The notes under the pieces were generated by a model. It was not told where the DNA came from, did no database searches, and saw only the letters and a program-made list of their open reading frames with translations. A DNA stretch of 64,000 nt. Origin: Pseudomonas sp. Choline-02u-1 (GTDB lineage Bacteria; Pseudomonadota; Gammaproteobacteria; Pseudomonadales; Pseudomonadaceae). This document shows, one piece after another, positions 56,219 to 64,000 of the stretch. A program made the position numbers and the translations under genes. The stretch spans positions 248,001 to 312,000 of the forward strand of contig NZ_PJBC01000003.1 in NCBI RefSeq assembly GCF_002836515.1, read 5' to 3'. Positions within the stretch are counted from its first letter, which is position 1, and every line of letters starts with the position of its first letter.

Positions 56219-58462
56219 ATGGTACAGGTGAGAGCACACCAGCCGATCAATACCGACGGCAGTATCAATCTCGAGGCCTGGCTCGATCACGCGGTCAGTG
56301 TCGATCTGGCACTGGATCGCGAGGCCTTGAAAGAAGCCTGCGAGTTCGCTCGCGAGGCCGAACAACAGTCCAACGCAAAGAAGAATCTGTGGGCCGAAGG
56401 CTCCGGAAGTTTCAGCACCGGGCTGGAAATCGCCGAGATCCTCGCCGACCTCAAGCTCGATCAGGATTCACTGGTCGCCGCCGTTTTGTATCGCGGCGTG
56501 CGCGAGGGCCAGATCGAACTGGCGGCAGTCGGCCAGCGCTTCGGCCCGGTGGTGGCCAAGCTGATCGACGGCGTGCAGCGCATGGCGGCGATCAGCGCCA
56601 GCCTCAGCCCGCGCCAGTCAATGGTCATGGGCACGCAAGGGCAGGTCGAGAACCTGCGCAAGATGCTCGTTGCCATGGTCGACGACGTCCGCGTCGCGCT
56701 GATCAAACTCGCCGAACGCACCTGCGCCATCCGTGCGGTGAAAACCGCCGACGATGAAAAGCGCAACCGCGTCGCCCGCGAAGTCTTCGACATCTATGCG
56801 CCGCTGGCGCATCGCCTCGGCATCGGCCATATCAAATGGGAGCTGGAGGACTTGTCCTTCCGCTATCTCGAACCCGATCAATACAAGCAGATCGCCAAGT
56901 TGCTCCACGAGCGGCGGCTGGATCGCGAGCGCTTCATCAGCGACGTGATGACCCAGCTCAAGGACGAACTGCAGGCTACCGGCGTCGATGCCGACATCAG
57001 CGGCCGGGCCAAACACATCTATTCGATCTGGCGCAAAATGCAGCGCAAGGGTCTGGAATTCAGCCAGATCTACGACGTGCGCGCCGTGCGTGTGCTGGTA
57101 CCCGAAATGCGCGATTGCTACACCGCGCTCGGCATCGTCCATACCCTGTGGCGGCACATCCCGAAAGAATTCGACGACTACATCGCCAACCCGAAAGAGA
57201 ACGGCTACCGCTCGCTGCACACGGCGGTGATCGGCCCGGAAGGCAAGGTCCTCGAGGTGCAGATCCGCACCCATTCGATGCACGAAGAAGCCGAACTCGG
57301 CGTCTGTGCGCACTGGCGTTACAAGGGTACCGACGTCAAATCCGGCTCGAACCATTACGAAGAGAAAATCTCCTGGCTGCGTCAGGTCCTCGAATGGCAC
57401 GAAGAACTCGGTGACATCGGCGGTCTGGCTGAGCAGTTGCGCGTCGACATCGAGCCCGATCGGGTTTACATCTTCACGCCCGACGGTCACGCCATCGATT
57501 TGCCGAAAGGCGCGACGCCGCTGGATTTCGCTTATCGGGTACACACCGAAATCGGCCACAACTGCCGAGGCGCGAAGATCAACGGCCGTATCGTGCCGCT
57601 GAACTACAGCCTGCAAACTGGCGAACAGGTCGAAATCATCACCAGCAAGCAGGGCACGCCAAGCCGCGACTGGCTGAACCCCAACCTCGGTTACGTGACC
57701 ACCTCGCGAGCACGGGCGAAGATCGTGCACTGGTTCAAGTTGCAGGCTCGCGATCAGAACGTTGCGGCCGGTAAAACCCTGATCGAGCGCGAACTCAATC
57801 GCCTCGGCCTGCCGGCGGTGGATTTCGACAAGCTGGCCGAAAAGGCCAACATGAAAACCGCCGAAGACATGTTCGCCGCCCTCGGTGCCGGCGACCTGCG
57901 TCAGGCGCATCTGGTCAACCTCGCACAGCAACTGGTCGAGCCGGAGCGCGGCAACGAGCAGTTGGAACTGATCCCGCGCAAAGCTACCGGCTATAAACCG
58001 GGCAAGCGCGGCGATATCCAGATCCAGGGCGTCGGCAACCTGATGACGCAGATGGCCGGCTGCTGCCAGCCACTGCCGGGCGATGCGATCGTTGGTTACA
58101 TCACCCAGGGCCGTGGCGTGAGCATCCACCGTCAGGACTGCGCCTCGGTGCTGCAACTGGGCGGGCGCGAGCCGGAGCGGATCATTCAGGTCAGTTGGGG
58201 GCCGGTGCCGGTGCTCACCTATCCGGTGGACATCATCATCCGCGCCTACGACCGTTCCGGGCTGCTGCGTGACGTCTCGCAGGTGCTGCTCAACGAACGC
58301 ATCAACGTGCTGGCGGTGAACACCCGCTCGAACAAGGAAGACAACACCGCGCTCATGTCGCTGACCATCGAGATTCCCGGTCTGGATGCGCTCGGGCGGC
58401 TGCTGGGGCGGATTTCGCAATTGCCGAACATCATCGAAACGCGGCGTAACCGAACTCCGTGA
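56219..58462 (+). CDS. relA: (p)ppGpp synthetase RelA
   Basis: The 747-residue enzyme is the stringent-response synthetase acting on stalled ribosomes. The N-terminal hydrolase-like domain lacks the HDxxED residues (LVAAVLYRGVREGQIE), so it should not hydrolyse ppGpp. The synthetase domain has GRAKHIYSIWRKMQRK and NPKENGYRSLHTAVIGPEG. TGS (DRVYIFTPDGHAIDLPKGAT), a zinc-finger/helical region (CCQPLPGDAIVGYI, IHRQDC) and a C-terminal ACT domain follow. Start ATG 56219 has GGGAAGG upstream. Confidence 0.96.
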   Translation: MVQVRAHQPINTDGSINLEAWLDHAVSVDLALDREALKEACEFAREAEQQSNAKKNLWAEGSGSFSTGLEIAEILADLKLDQDSLVAAVLYRGVREGQIELAAVGQRFGPVVAKLIDGVQRMAAISASLSPRQSMVMGTQGQVENLRKMLVAMVDDVRVALIKLAERTCAIRAVKTADDEKRNRVAREVFDIYAPLAHRLGIGHIKWELEDLSFRYLEPDQYKQIAKLLHERRLDRERFISDVMTQLKDELQATGVDADISGRAKHIYSIWRKMQRKGLEFSQIYDVRAVRVLVPEMRDCYTALGIVHTLWRHIPKEFDDYIANPKENGYRSLHTAVIGPEGKVLEVQIRTHSMHEEAELGVCAHWRYKGTDVKSGSNHYEEKISWLRQVLEWHEELGDIGGLAEQLRVDIEPDRVYIFTPDGHAIDLPKGATPLDFAYRVHTEIGHNCRGAKINGRIVPLNYSLQTGEQVEIITSKQGTPSRDWLNPNLGYVTTSRARAKIVHWFKLQARDQNVAAGKTLIERELNRLGLPAVDFDKLAEKANMKTAEDMFAALGAGDLRQAHLVNLAQQLVEPERGNEQLELIPRKATGYKPGKRGDIQIQGVGNLMTQMAGCCQPLPGDAIVGYITQGRGVSIHRQDCASVLQLGGREPERIIQVSWGPVPVLTYPVDIIIRAYDRSGLLRDVSQVLLNERINVLAVNTRSNKEDNTALMSLTIEIPGLDALGRLLGRISQLPNIIETRRNRTP

Positions 58463-58470
58463 TGCGATCT

Positions 58471-58554
58471 CCTGTAGGAGCTGCCGAAGGCTGCGATCTT
58501 TTGACTTTGGTTTTTCAAGATCAAAAGATCGCAGCCTTCGGCAGCTCCTACAGG
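58471..58554. repeat. BIME-type long palindrome between relA and mazG
   Basis: CCTGTAGGAGCTGCCGAAGG and CCTTCGGCAGCTCCTACAGG are perfect complements at the ends. The palindrome extends through GCTGCGATCTTTTGA to a central CTTTGGTTTT. Confidence 0.9.
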
Positions 58555-58571
58555 GGTATATAGAGGCCTTT

Positions 58572-59405
58572 ATGTATTCACTCGAAGACCTGCTCCACCT
58601 GATGTCCCGCCTGCGCGATCCGCAGTTCGGTTGCCCATGGGACATCAAGCAAACCTACGCGACCATCGTTGCGCACACTCTCGAAGAAGCCTATGAAGTG
58701 GCGGATGCTATCGAGCGTGGCGATCTTGATCATTTGCAGGGCGAGTTGGGCGATCTGTTGTTTCAGGTGGTGTATTACAGCCAGTTGGCCAAGGAAGAGG
58801 GGCGGTTCGAATTTGCCGGGGTGATCGACAGCATCACGCGCAAACTGATCCGCCGCCATCCGCACGTCTTCCCCACCGGCGATCTCTACGCGCCGCTCGA
58901 CGTGCCGCGCTTGAGCGAAGAACAGGTCAAGCAGCGCTGGGAAGAGATCAAGGCCGAAGAGCGCGCCGAGAAAGCCTCGGCGCCCGAGCAGTTGTCCTTG
59001 CTCGACGACGTGCCGGCCACGTTGCCGGCACTGTCGCGCTCAGCCAAGTTGCAAAAACGCGCCGGGCAGGTCGGTTTCGACTGGCCGGACGCTTTGCCGG
59101 TGCTCGACAAGGTGCGCGAAGAGCTCGATGAAGTGCTCGAAGCCATGTCGGAAAACGATCCGGTAGCGGTGGCCGACGAGATCGGCGATCTGCTGTTTTC
59201 CGTGGTCAATCTGGCCCGGCATCTGAAGGTCGATCCGGAAACCGCCCTGCGCGGCGCCAACGGCAAGTTTGAGAGACGTTTCCGTTTTATCGAACAGGCA
59301 TTGCGCGACACCCACCGTCCCATGGAAGATTGCACCCTCGAAGAATTGGACGCCCTGTGGGGCGAAGCCAAACGCCAGGAAAAGAATGAGCCCAGCTGCG
59401 GCTGA
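58572..59405 (+). CDS. mazG: Nucleoside triphosphate pyrophosphohydrolase MazG
   Basis: The 277-residue protein has two MazG domains. The first has CPWDIKQTYATIVAHTLEEAYEVADAIE and ELGDLLFQVVYYSQLAKEEG; the second has VREELDEVLEAM and ADEIGDLLFSVVNLARHL, the ExxE/ExxD metal ligands. MazG hydrolyses NTPs to NMPs and modulates ppGpp stress. ATG 58572 has GAGG upstream. It follows relA, separated by a BIME palindrome. Confidence 0.93.
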   Translation: MYSLEDLLHLMSRLRDPQFGCPWDIKQTYATIVAHTLEEAYEVADAIERGDLDHLQGELGDLLFQVVYYSQLAKEEGRFEFAGVIDSITRKLIRRHPHVFPTGDLYAPLDVPRLSEEQVKQRWEEIKAEERAEKASAPEQLSLLDDVPATLPALSRSAKLQKRAGQVGFDWPDALPVLDKVREELDEVLEAMSENDPVAVADEIGDLLFSVVNLARHLKVDPETALRGANGKFERRFRFIEQALRDTHRPMEDCTLEELDALWGEAKRQEKNEPSCG

Positions 59406-59431
59406 GCCGTTGCCCAAGTGAGTAAGCATTG

Positions 59432-59974
59432 ATGAGCCTTTCCCTTCGCGACCAGTTGCTTAAAGCAGGCCTGGTCAACCAAAAGCAGGCCAAACAGGTC
59501 AGCAAAGACAAGCAAAAGCAGCAGCGTCTCGCCCACAAAGGCCAGGCCGAGCTGGACGATTCGCAGCAGCGCGCCGCCCAGGAAGCCATGGCCGAGAAGG
59601 TCAAGCGCGACCAGGAGCTGAACCGCCAGCAGCAGGAGAAAGCCGAGGCCAAGGCCCGTGCCGCGCAGGTCAAGCAGTTGATCGAAGTCTCGCGTCTGCC
59701 CAAGCTGACCACCGAGGACTACTACAACTTTGTCGACGACAAGAAGGTCAAACGTATCTCGGTCAACACGCTGATGCGCAACAAGCTCAGCAGCGGTTCG
59801 CTGGCGATCGTCCAGCACAATGGCGGCTATGAAGTGATTCCCCGTGAAGCGGCGCTGAAGATCCAGGAACGCGACCCGCAGCGTATCGTCCAGCTCAACG
59901 TGCAGACCGAAGAGGTCAACGCCGAGGACGATCCGTACGCGGCGTACCAGATCCCTGACGATCTGATGTGGTAA
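59432..59974 (+). CDS. DUF2058 family protein
   Basis: The 180-residue highly charged protein has a long helical N-terminal half rich in Lys/Gln/Glu (LLKAGLVNQKQAKQVSKDKQKQQ) and a compact C-terminal part (TEDYYNFVDDKKVKRISVN; YEVIPREAALKI). This is the DUF2058 (YaiL-like) pattern. ATG 59432 is used; a TTG lies one codon earlier. The function is unknown. Confidence 0.88.
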   Translation: MSLSLRDQLLKAGLVNQKQAKQVSKDKQKQQRLAHKGQAELDDSQQRAAQEAMAEKVKRDQELNRQQQEKAEAKARAAQVKQLIEVSRLPKLTTEDYYNFVDDKKVKRISVNTLMRNKLSSGSLAIVQHNGGYEVIPREAALKIQERDPQRIVQLNVQTEEVNAEDDPYAAYQIPDDLMW

Positions 59975-59996
59975 ATCCAAGGCTGTAACAACGACG

Positions 59997-60018
59997 AACC
60001 CCGCTCATGGCGGGGTTT
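59997..60018. terminator. Hairpin terminator after the DUF2058 gene
   Basis: AACCCCGC and GCGGGGTTT pair around TCATG. It lies between convergent genes, with only a short T-run. Confidence 0.65.
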
Positions 60019-60042
60019 GTCGTTTTCAATGCTGTGGTTGCC

Positions 60043-60231
60043 TCAGGCGGACTTCAGCTCTCGTTGCTGTTCCTGCACTTCCAGTTCGGCCTTGTAGTTG
60101 TGCGCATCTGTTTCGTTGTGGAACATGCCGACCAGCAAGTCTTGTTGATGCACATCCCAGATACGGATGCCGGCGGCCAGGCCTTCGTGGGACATGTGTG
60201 AATCGTCGCGTTCAGTTACTTTTACAGTCAT
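60043..60231 (-). CDS. Small conserved hypothetical protein
   Basis: A 62-residue protein reads MTVKVTERDDSHMSHEGLAA and continues GIRIWDVHQQDLLVGMFHNETDAHNYKAELEVQEQ. It has a plausible small alpha/beta fold and a charged C-terminal helix. It sits convergent with the DUF2058 gene. I recognise no function. Confidence 0.6.
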   Translation of the reverse strand: MTVKVTERDDSHMSHEGLAAGIRIWDVHQQDLLVGMFHNETDAHNYKAELEVQEQQRELKSA

Positions 60232-60580
60232 CTGCTAGCTCCAAATCTCAGGTTATCTGCACCAAGGCGTGTGCAGGACTCTGTTATAGGTTTTGTTAGC
60301 CAGCTAAGTAAACCGCCGATTGGCGCAGGGTGTTGTTGCGGTTTTCGCAACAGTGCTGCAGGCCGCGTAAACCGCGACATTCGGTCGCAGGGCGTTTGGT
60401 TTCATGACAAACGTTTCATCTTCAGACACCCCGAATTGATCGTTCCCATGCTCCGCGTGGGAATGCCTCAAGGGACGCTCCGCGTCCAGTGACGCGGAGC
60501 GTCACGGGCTGCATTCCCACGCAGAGCGTGGGAATGATCAGTACAGGGATCAACGGTGTTCTGGCTATTTTCTTCAGACA
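60232..60580. other. Gene-free interval upstream of the small gene and beyond fabB
   Basis: About 350 bases without a supported gene. It holds the putative promoter region of the small minus-strand gene and the composite palindromic repeat at 60438-60540. Nothing else is recognised. Confidence 0.6.
60438..60540. repeat. Composite palindromic repeat (GATCGTTCCCACGC family)
   Basis: TGATCGTTCCCATGCTCCGC and GCAGAGCGTGGGAATGATCA are the outer arms, with inner palindromes around GACGCTCCGCGTCCAGTGAC. It is a relative of 45867-45971. Confidence 0.85.
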
Positions 60581-60612
60581 AAAAAACGCCCCGAACCAGT
60601 CGGGGCGTTTTC
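60581..60612 (-). terminator. Intrinsic terminator of fabAB
   Basis: ACGCCCCGA pairs with TCGGGGCGT around ACCAG. The A-run on its left gives the U-tract for minus-strand transcripts. Confidence 0.9.
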
Positions 60613-60635
60613 ATGTGTGGCTCAGCAGCGGGGAA

Positions 60636-61856
60636 TTACTTGCCTTCCCAGCGCTTCAGCACCAGCGTGGCGTTGGTGCCGCCGAAGCCGAAGCTGTTGC
60701 TCATCACGGTGTTGATGGTGGCGTTCTCGCGGGTCTTGGTCAGCACCGGCAGATCGGCCACTTCCGGATCGAGCTCGTCGATGTTGGCGGAGCCGGCGAT
60801 GAAGTTGCCTTCCATCATCAGCATGCAGTAGATCGCTTCGTGCACGCCGGCGGCGCCCAGGGAGTGACCGGACAGGCTCTTGGTCGAGCTGATCGCCGGA
60901 GCCTTGTCGCCAAACACTTCACGCACGCCTTTCATTTCCGCGACGTCGCCGACCGGAGTCGAAGTGCCGTGGGTGTTCAGGTAGTCGATCGGGGTGTCGA
61001 CGGTGGACAGCGCCTGCTGCATGCAGCGGATCGCGCCTTCGCCGCTCGGGGCAACCATGTCGTAGCCGTCGGACGTTGCGCCATAGCCAACGATCTCGGC
61101 GTAGATCTTCGCGCCGCGGGCCAAAGCATGTTCCAGCTCTTCGACGACAACCATGCCGCCGCCGCCAGCGATGACGAAACCGTCGCGGTCCTTGTCGTAG
61201 GCGCGGGAAGCTTGTTCCGGAGTGTCATTGCGCTTGCTGGACAGGGCGCCCATCGCGTCGAACAGGAACGACTGGCTCCAGTGCTCTTCTTCACCGCCAC
61301 CGGCGAAGACGATGTCCTGTTTGCCCATCTGGATCTGTTCCATGGCGGTACCAATGCAGTGAGCACTGGTGGCGCAGGCAGAAGCGATCGAATAGTTCAG
61401 GCCCTTGATCTTGAACGGCGTGGCCAGGCAGGCGGAAACGGTGCTGCTCATGGTCCGCGTGACGCGGTACGGGCCGACGCGCTTCACGCCTTTCTCGCGC
61501 AGGATGTCCAGCGCTTCCATCTGGTTCAAGGTCGATGCGCCACCGGAACCGGCGATCAGGCCGGTGCGCGGGTTGGACACCTGCTCTTCGGTCAGGCCGG
61601 AGTCAGTGATGGCGTCTTTCATGGCCAGGTAGGCGTAAGCCGCTGCATGGCCGACGAAGCGATAGATCTTGCGATCGATCAGTTCTTCAAGGTTGAGGTC
61701 GATGGAGCCGGAAACCTGGCTACGCAGACCCATTTCAGCATATTCCGGGTTGAACCGGATGCCAGGGCGGCTTGCACGCAGGTTAGCGGAGACGGTCTCT
61801 TTGTCATTGCCCAGGCACGAAACGATGCCCAGACCAGTGATAACGACGCGGCGCAT
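60636..61856 (-). CDS. fabB: 3-oxoacyl-ACP synthase I
   Basis: The 406-residue condensing enzyme elongates unsaturated acyl chains. The active-site Cys is in [13 protein letters not shown], and the two His in [13 protein letters not shown] and [28 protein letters not shown] is the C-terminal Gly-rich motif. The start [17 protein letters not shown] is as in the family. It lies 11 bases after fabA as the second gene of fabAB. Confidence 0.96.
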   Translation of the reverse strand: MRRVVITGLGIVSCLGNDKETVSANLRASRPGIRFNPEYAEMGLRSQVSGSIDLNLEELIDRKIYRFVGHAAAYAYLAMKDAITDSGLTEEQVSNPRTGLIAGSGGASTLNQMEALDILREKGVKRVGPYRVTRTMSSTVSACLATPFKIKGLNYSIASACATSAHCIGTAMEQIQMGKQDIVFAGGGEEEHWSQSFLFDAMGALSSKRNDTPEQASRAYDKDRDGFVIAGGGGMVVVEELEHALARGAKIYAEIVGYGATSDGYDMVAPSGEGAIRCMQQALSTVDTPIDYLNTHGTSTPVGDVAEMKGVREVFGDKAPAISSTKSLSGHSLGAAGVHEAIYCMLMMEGNFIAGSANIDELDPEVADLPVLTKTRENATINTVMSNSFGFGGTNATLVLKRWEGK

Positions 61857-61867
61857 GCGAATAACCC

Positions 61868-62383
61868 TTAGAAGTTGTCAGTGGAGGTGAACACGCCGAC
61901 GCGCAGGCCTTCGGCGGTGTAGATTTCGCGTCCGTCGACGCTGACCGAACCATCGGCGATGGCCATGTTCAGCTTGCCCTTGAGGACGCGTTTGATATGA
62001 ATGTTGTAAGTGACTTTCTTGGCGGTCGGCAGCACCTGACCGAAGAATTTCACCTCGCCCGAACCCAGCGCACGACCGCGGCCCGGCAGGCCTTGCCAGC
62101 CCAGGAAAAAACCGACCAGTTGCCACATGGCATCCAGACCCAGGCAGCCCGGCATCACCGGATCGCCTTCGAAATGGCAGGCGAAGAACCACAGGTCAGG
62201 GTTGATATCCAGCTCGGCGACCAATTCACCTTTGCCGTACTTGCCGCCTTCTTCGCTGATATGGGTGATGCGATCCACCATCAGCATGTTCGGGGCGGGC
62301 AGTTGCGCGTTACCTGGGCCGAACAGCTCACCGCGACTGCAGCGCAGCAGGTCTTCCCGAGTAAAGGCGTTTTGTTTGGTCAT
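61868..62383 (-). CDS. fabA: 3-hydroxydecanoyl-ACP dehydratase/isomerase
   Basis: The 171-residue hot-dog-fold enzyme introduces the cis double bond of unsaturated fatty acids. The active-site His and Asp lie in [25 protein letters not shown]. The length is exactly that of FabA. It heads the fabA-fabB operon. A palindrome about 135 bases upstream may bind a TetR-type fatty-acid regulator. Confidence 0.97.
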   Translation of the reverse strand: MTKQNAFTREDLLRCSRGELFGPGNAQLPAPNMLMVDRITHISEEGGKYGKGELVAELDINPDLWFFACHFEGDPVMPGCLGLDAMWQLVGFFLGWQGLPGRGRALGSGEVKFFGQVLPTAKKVTYNIHIKRVLKGKLNMAIADGSVSVDGREIYTAEGLRVGVFTSTDNF

Positions 62384-62517
62384 GCGAGCTCCTCAATAAT
62401 CCCATGCGGCAGGTGGGGCAGATCTTCCCGACCGTTCAAAGCGTTCATGCCTCGAACCGGCAGCCTACTCATAGACTATTGCGTTGTGGTGAAAGTCACA
62501 GCACCAAGGACATGAAT

Positions 62518-62531
62518 GTACACTTGTGCAC
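62518..62531. promoter_or_regulatory. Candidate DesT/FabR-type operator upstream of fabA
   Basis: GTACACTTGTGCAC is a near-palindrome with one mismatch. Its composition resembles FabR/DesT sites, which are palindromes around TACAC and GTG half-sites. Assignment is tentative. Confidence 0.4.
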
Positions 62532-62630
62532 TGAAATTTTTAATCAAGCCCCTTTTGGGGCTCGTTCGGGTGCCTAAGACTGCCGCACTTTCGCTTTTCA
62601 CGCCAGTCGCAGATGGTCGAAAGGCCCACA

Positions 62631-64000
62631 CTACGACACCCAGCGCTGCAAAATCTGCTGCAGGTCATTGCGTTTGAACGGCTTGGCCAGGTAATCGTTC
62701 ATACCCGCTGCCAGACAGGTTTCGCGATCGCCCTGCAAGGCATTGGCGGTGAGCGCAATGATCGGCACATCGCGGCGTCCGGGCAGGTCGCGAATCTGCC
62801 GCGTGGCCTCGTAGCCGTCGATGATCGGCAGCCGGCAATCCATCAGAATTACTTCGAATTCACCGCCCTGGGCACAGCGCACCGCTTGCGCACCATCGGT
62901 CGCCACACTCACGGCAAAACCGAGGCTGCGCAGCATCGCTTCAATCACGGTCTGGTTGACCGGATTGTCTTCGACCAGCAATACATGCCGTCCTTCGCCC
63001 TGGCCACTGCCGTTCAGCGCACGCGGCGCGACCAGCGGTGGCATTGCCTGCTTATATAGCGCCAGTGGAATTTCCAGCGTAAATACCGAGCCGCGACCTT
63101 CTTCGCTCTGCGCGCGCAACGTGCCGCCCATGCGTTCGGCCAGCGTCCGCGCGATCGGCAGACCCAGACCGGTGCCACCATAGCGGCGGGAGATCGAGCT
63201 GTCGGCCTGCTGGAAGGCATTGAACATCAGCTCCAGACTTTGCGAGGAAATGCCGATACCGCTGTCCCGCACCGAGCAGGTGAACCACAGCAGTTCATGA
63301 TCCAGCGACTGCCATTGCGCCTCGATGCTGACCCGGCCCTGCTCAGTGAACTTCAAGGCATTGCCAACCAGATTGACCAGAATTTGCCGGATCCGCGTCG
63401 GATCACCCTGGACCTGCAAACCGCGCATGTCGTCGGGGATGCGCAGACTCAGCGCCAGGCCACGCTGCGCCGCGCTGTGCTGGAAAGACTGCGCGCAGGC
63501 GCCGATCAGCTCGGCGAGGTTGAACGGAATGTGCTCAAGCTCCAGCTCCGAACGCTCGATCCGCGAAAAGTCGAGAATGTCATTGATGACCTTGAGCAAG
63601 TGCTCGGTCGACTCTGAAGCGAGTGCTGCATATTCGATCTGCTCATCGGTCATCTCGGTGGTTTCGAGTAACTGCAGCATGCCCAGGACGCCGTTCATGG
63701 GCGTGCGCAGTTCATGACTCATCATCGCCAGGAAATCCGATTTGGCGTTGTTGGCTTTTTCTGCCTCTTCGCGGGTCTGGATCAGTTGCGCCATCGCCTG
63801 TTGCTGTTCGCGACTGGCCTGTTCGAGCGCGTGAGCGAGGTTGTTGATGTGCTGCGACAGCGCGCCCAGTTCGGTGTCATCGACAATCGGCAGCGGCGTC
63901 TTGTAGTCGCCTTCCTGAATGGCCTTGACCGCGTCGCCGATGTCGCGGATCGGTTGCGACAGACTGCCGGCCAGGCGCCGCGCCACGACGAACGTGAAGA
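62631..64000 (-). CDS. Hybrid sensor histidine kinase, PA1611-like, truncated at the window edge
   Basis: The frame is open to the right edge (FTFVVARRLAGSLSQPIRDI), so the sensor and membrane part is missing. Visible are HAMP, HisKA (MSHELRTPMNGVLGML), HATPase (NLVGNALKF, DSGIGIS, GTGLGLPI) and a receiver (VLLVEDNPVNQ; Asp in ILMDCRLPIIDG; Lys in LAKPFKRNDL). The protein ends right after the receiver with no Hpt domain. Next to fabA-fabB this is the position of P. aeruginosa PA1611, which signals through HptB and RetS into the Gac/Rsm network. Confidence 0.88.
   Translation of the reverse strand, partial: FTFVVARRLAGSLSQPIRDIGDAVKAIQEGDYKTPLPIVDDTELGALSQHINNLAHALEQASREQQQAMAQLIQTREEAEKANNAKSDFLAMMSHELRTPMNGVLGMLQLLETTEMTDEQIEYAALASESTEHLLKVINDILDFSRIERSELELEHIPFNLAELIGACAQSFQHSAAQRGLALSLRIPDDMRGLQVQGDPTRIRQILVNLVGNALKFTEQGRVSIEAQWQSLDHELLWFTCSVRDSGIGISSQSLELMFNAFQQADSSISRRYGGTGLGLPIARTLAERMGGTLRAQSEEGRGSVFTLEIPLALYKQAMPPLVAPRALNGSGQGEGRHVLLVEDNPVNQTVIEAMLRSLGFAVSVATDGAQAVRCAQGGEFEVILMDCRLPIIDGYEATRQIRDLPGRRDVPIIALTANALQGDRETCLAAGMNDYLAKPFKRNDLQQILQRWVS

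Noticed and set aside
56618..58648. Long minus-strand frame opposite relA
   Set aside because: Antisense shadow of relA; no recognisable domain and no start signal.

Overview
The window is chromosomal DNA of a Pseudomonas, most likely the P. fluorescens group. The evidence is high-GC coding sequence, gene neighbourhoods shared with P. aeruginosa (nrdA with a two-component pair; oprH-phoP-phoQ, an AraC gene and dctA; ldhA-gacS-pirR-pirS-cysM-rlmD-relA-mazG; fabB-fabA beside a PA1611-type kinase), and several families of REP/BIME palindromes typical of this group. Homologies come from reading motifs and recalled family sequences; no database search was run.

Positions 1-5185 are the right end of an integrated element. 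It carries a truncated AT-rich gene with what looks like the tail of a restriction-endonuclease-like domain, small unknown genes, a DUF1652 gene, a single-domain response regulator and a tyrosine integrase. It ends at the 3' half of a tRNA-Arg(CCT) gene, the likely attachment site. The 5' half of that tRNA is not in the window.

Positions 5200-17100 hold a conserved unknown gene, a very large CheB-CheR-PAS-kinase-receiver fusion, an LprI-type secreted protein, a receiver-TPR protein overlapping a small soluble kinase, a glutamine-synthetase-family ligase and an MFS transporter. Positions 17150-24950 are a flagellar and chemotaxis block: ycgR, flgN, flgM and flgA on the minus strand, then cheV, cheR and flgBCDE on the plus strand. 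Readable sigma-54 promoters precede flgA and flgB, and a FliA promoter precedes flgM. The hook cluster stops after flgE.

A repeat-filled gap leads to nrdA (minus strand). Its long upstream region carries paired NrdR-like boxes and a DnaA box, and nrdB is not adjacent. Next come a GTG-started regulator/kinase pair, a phosphopantetheinyl transferase, a secreted dienelactone-hydrolase-family protein, and oprH-phoP-phoQ with PhoP-type direct repeats upstream of oprH. An AraC regulator is divergent from dctA, which has a near-perfect sigma-54 promoter.

Positions 39300-48450 are housekeeping and stress genes: a CoA transferase, sprT, a YIP1 protein, ttcA, a glycosylase-like protein, DUF2069-wrbA-arsC, a thioredoxin-like lipoprotein, a META lipoprotein, zinc-ribbon proteins and ldhA. 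Then come gacS, divergent pirRS without pirA, cysM-rlmD, relA, mazG, a DUF2058 gene, a small conserved gene, and fabB-fabA. The right edge cuts a PA1611-like hybrid kinase. Signal transduction dominates: at least seven histidine kinases and nine receiver-domain proteins are encoded here.
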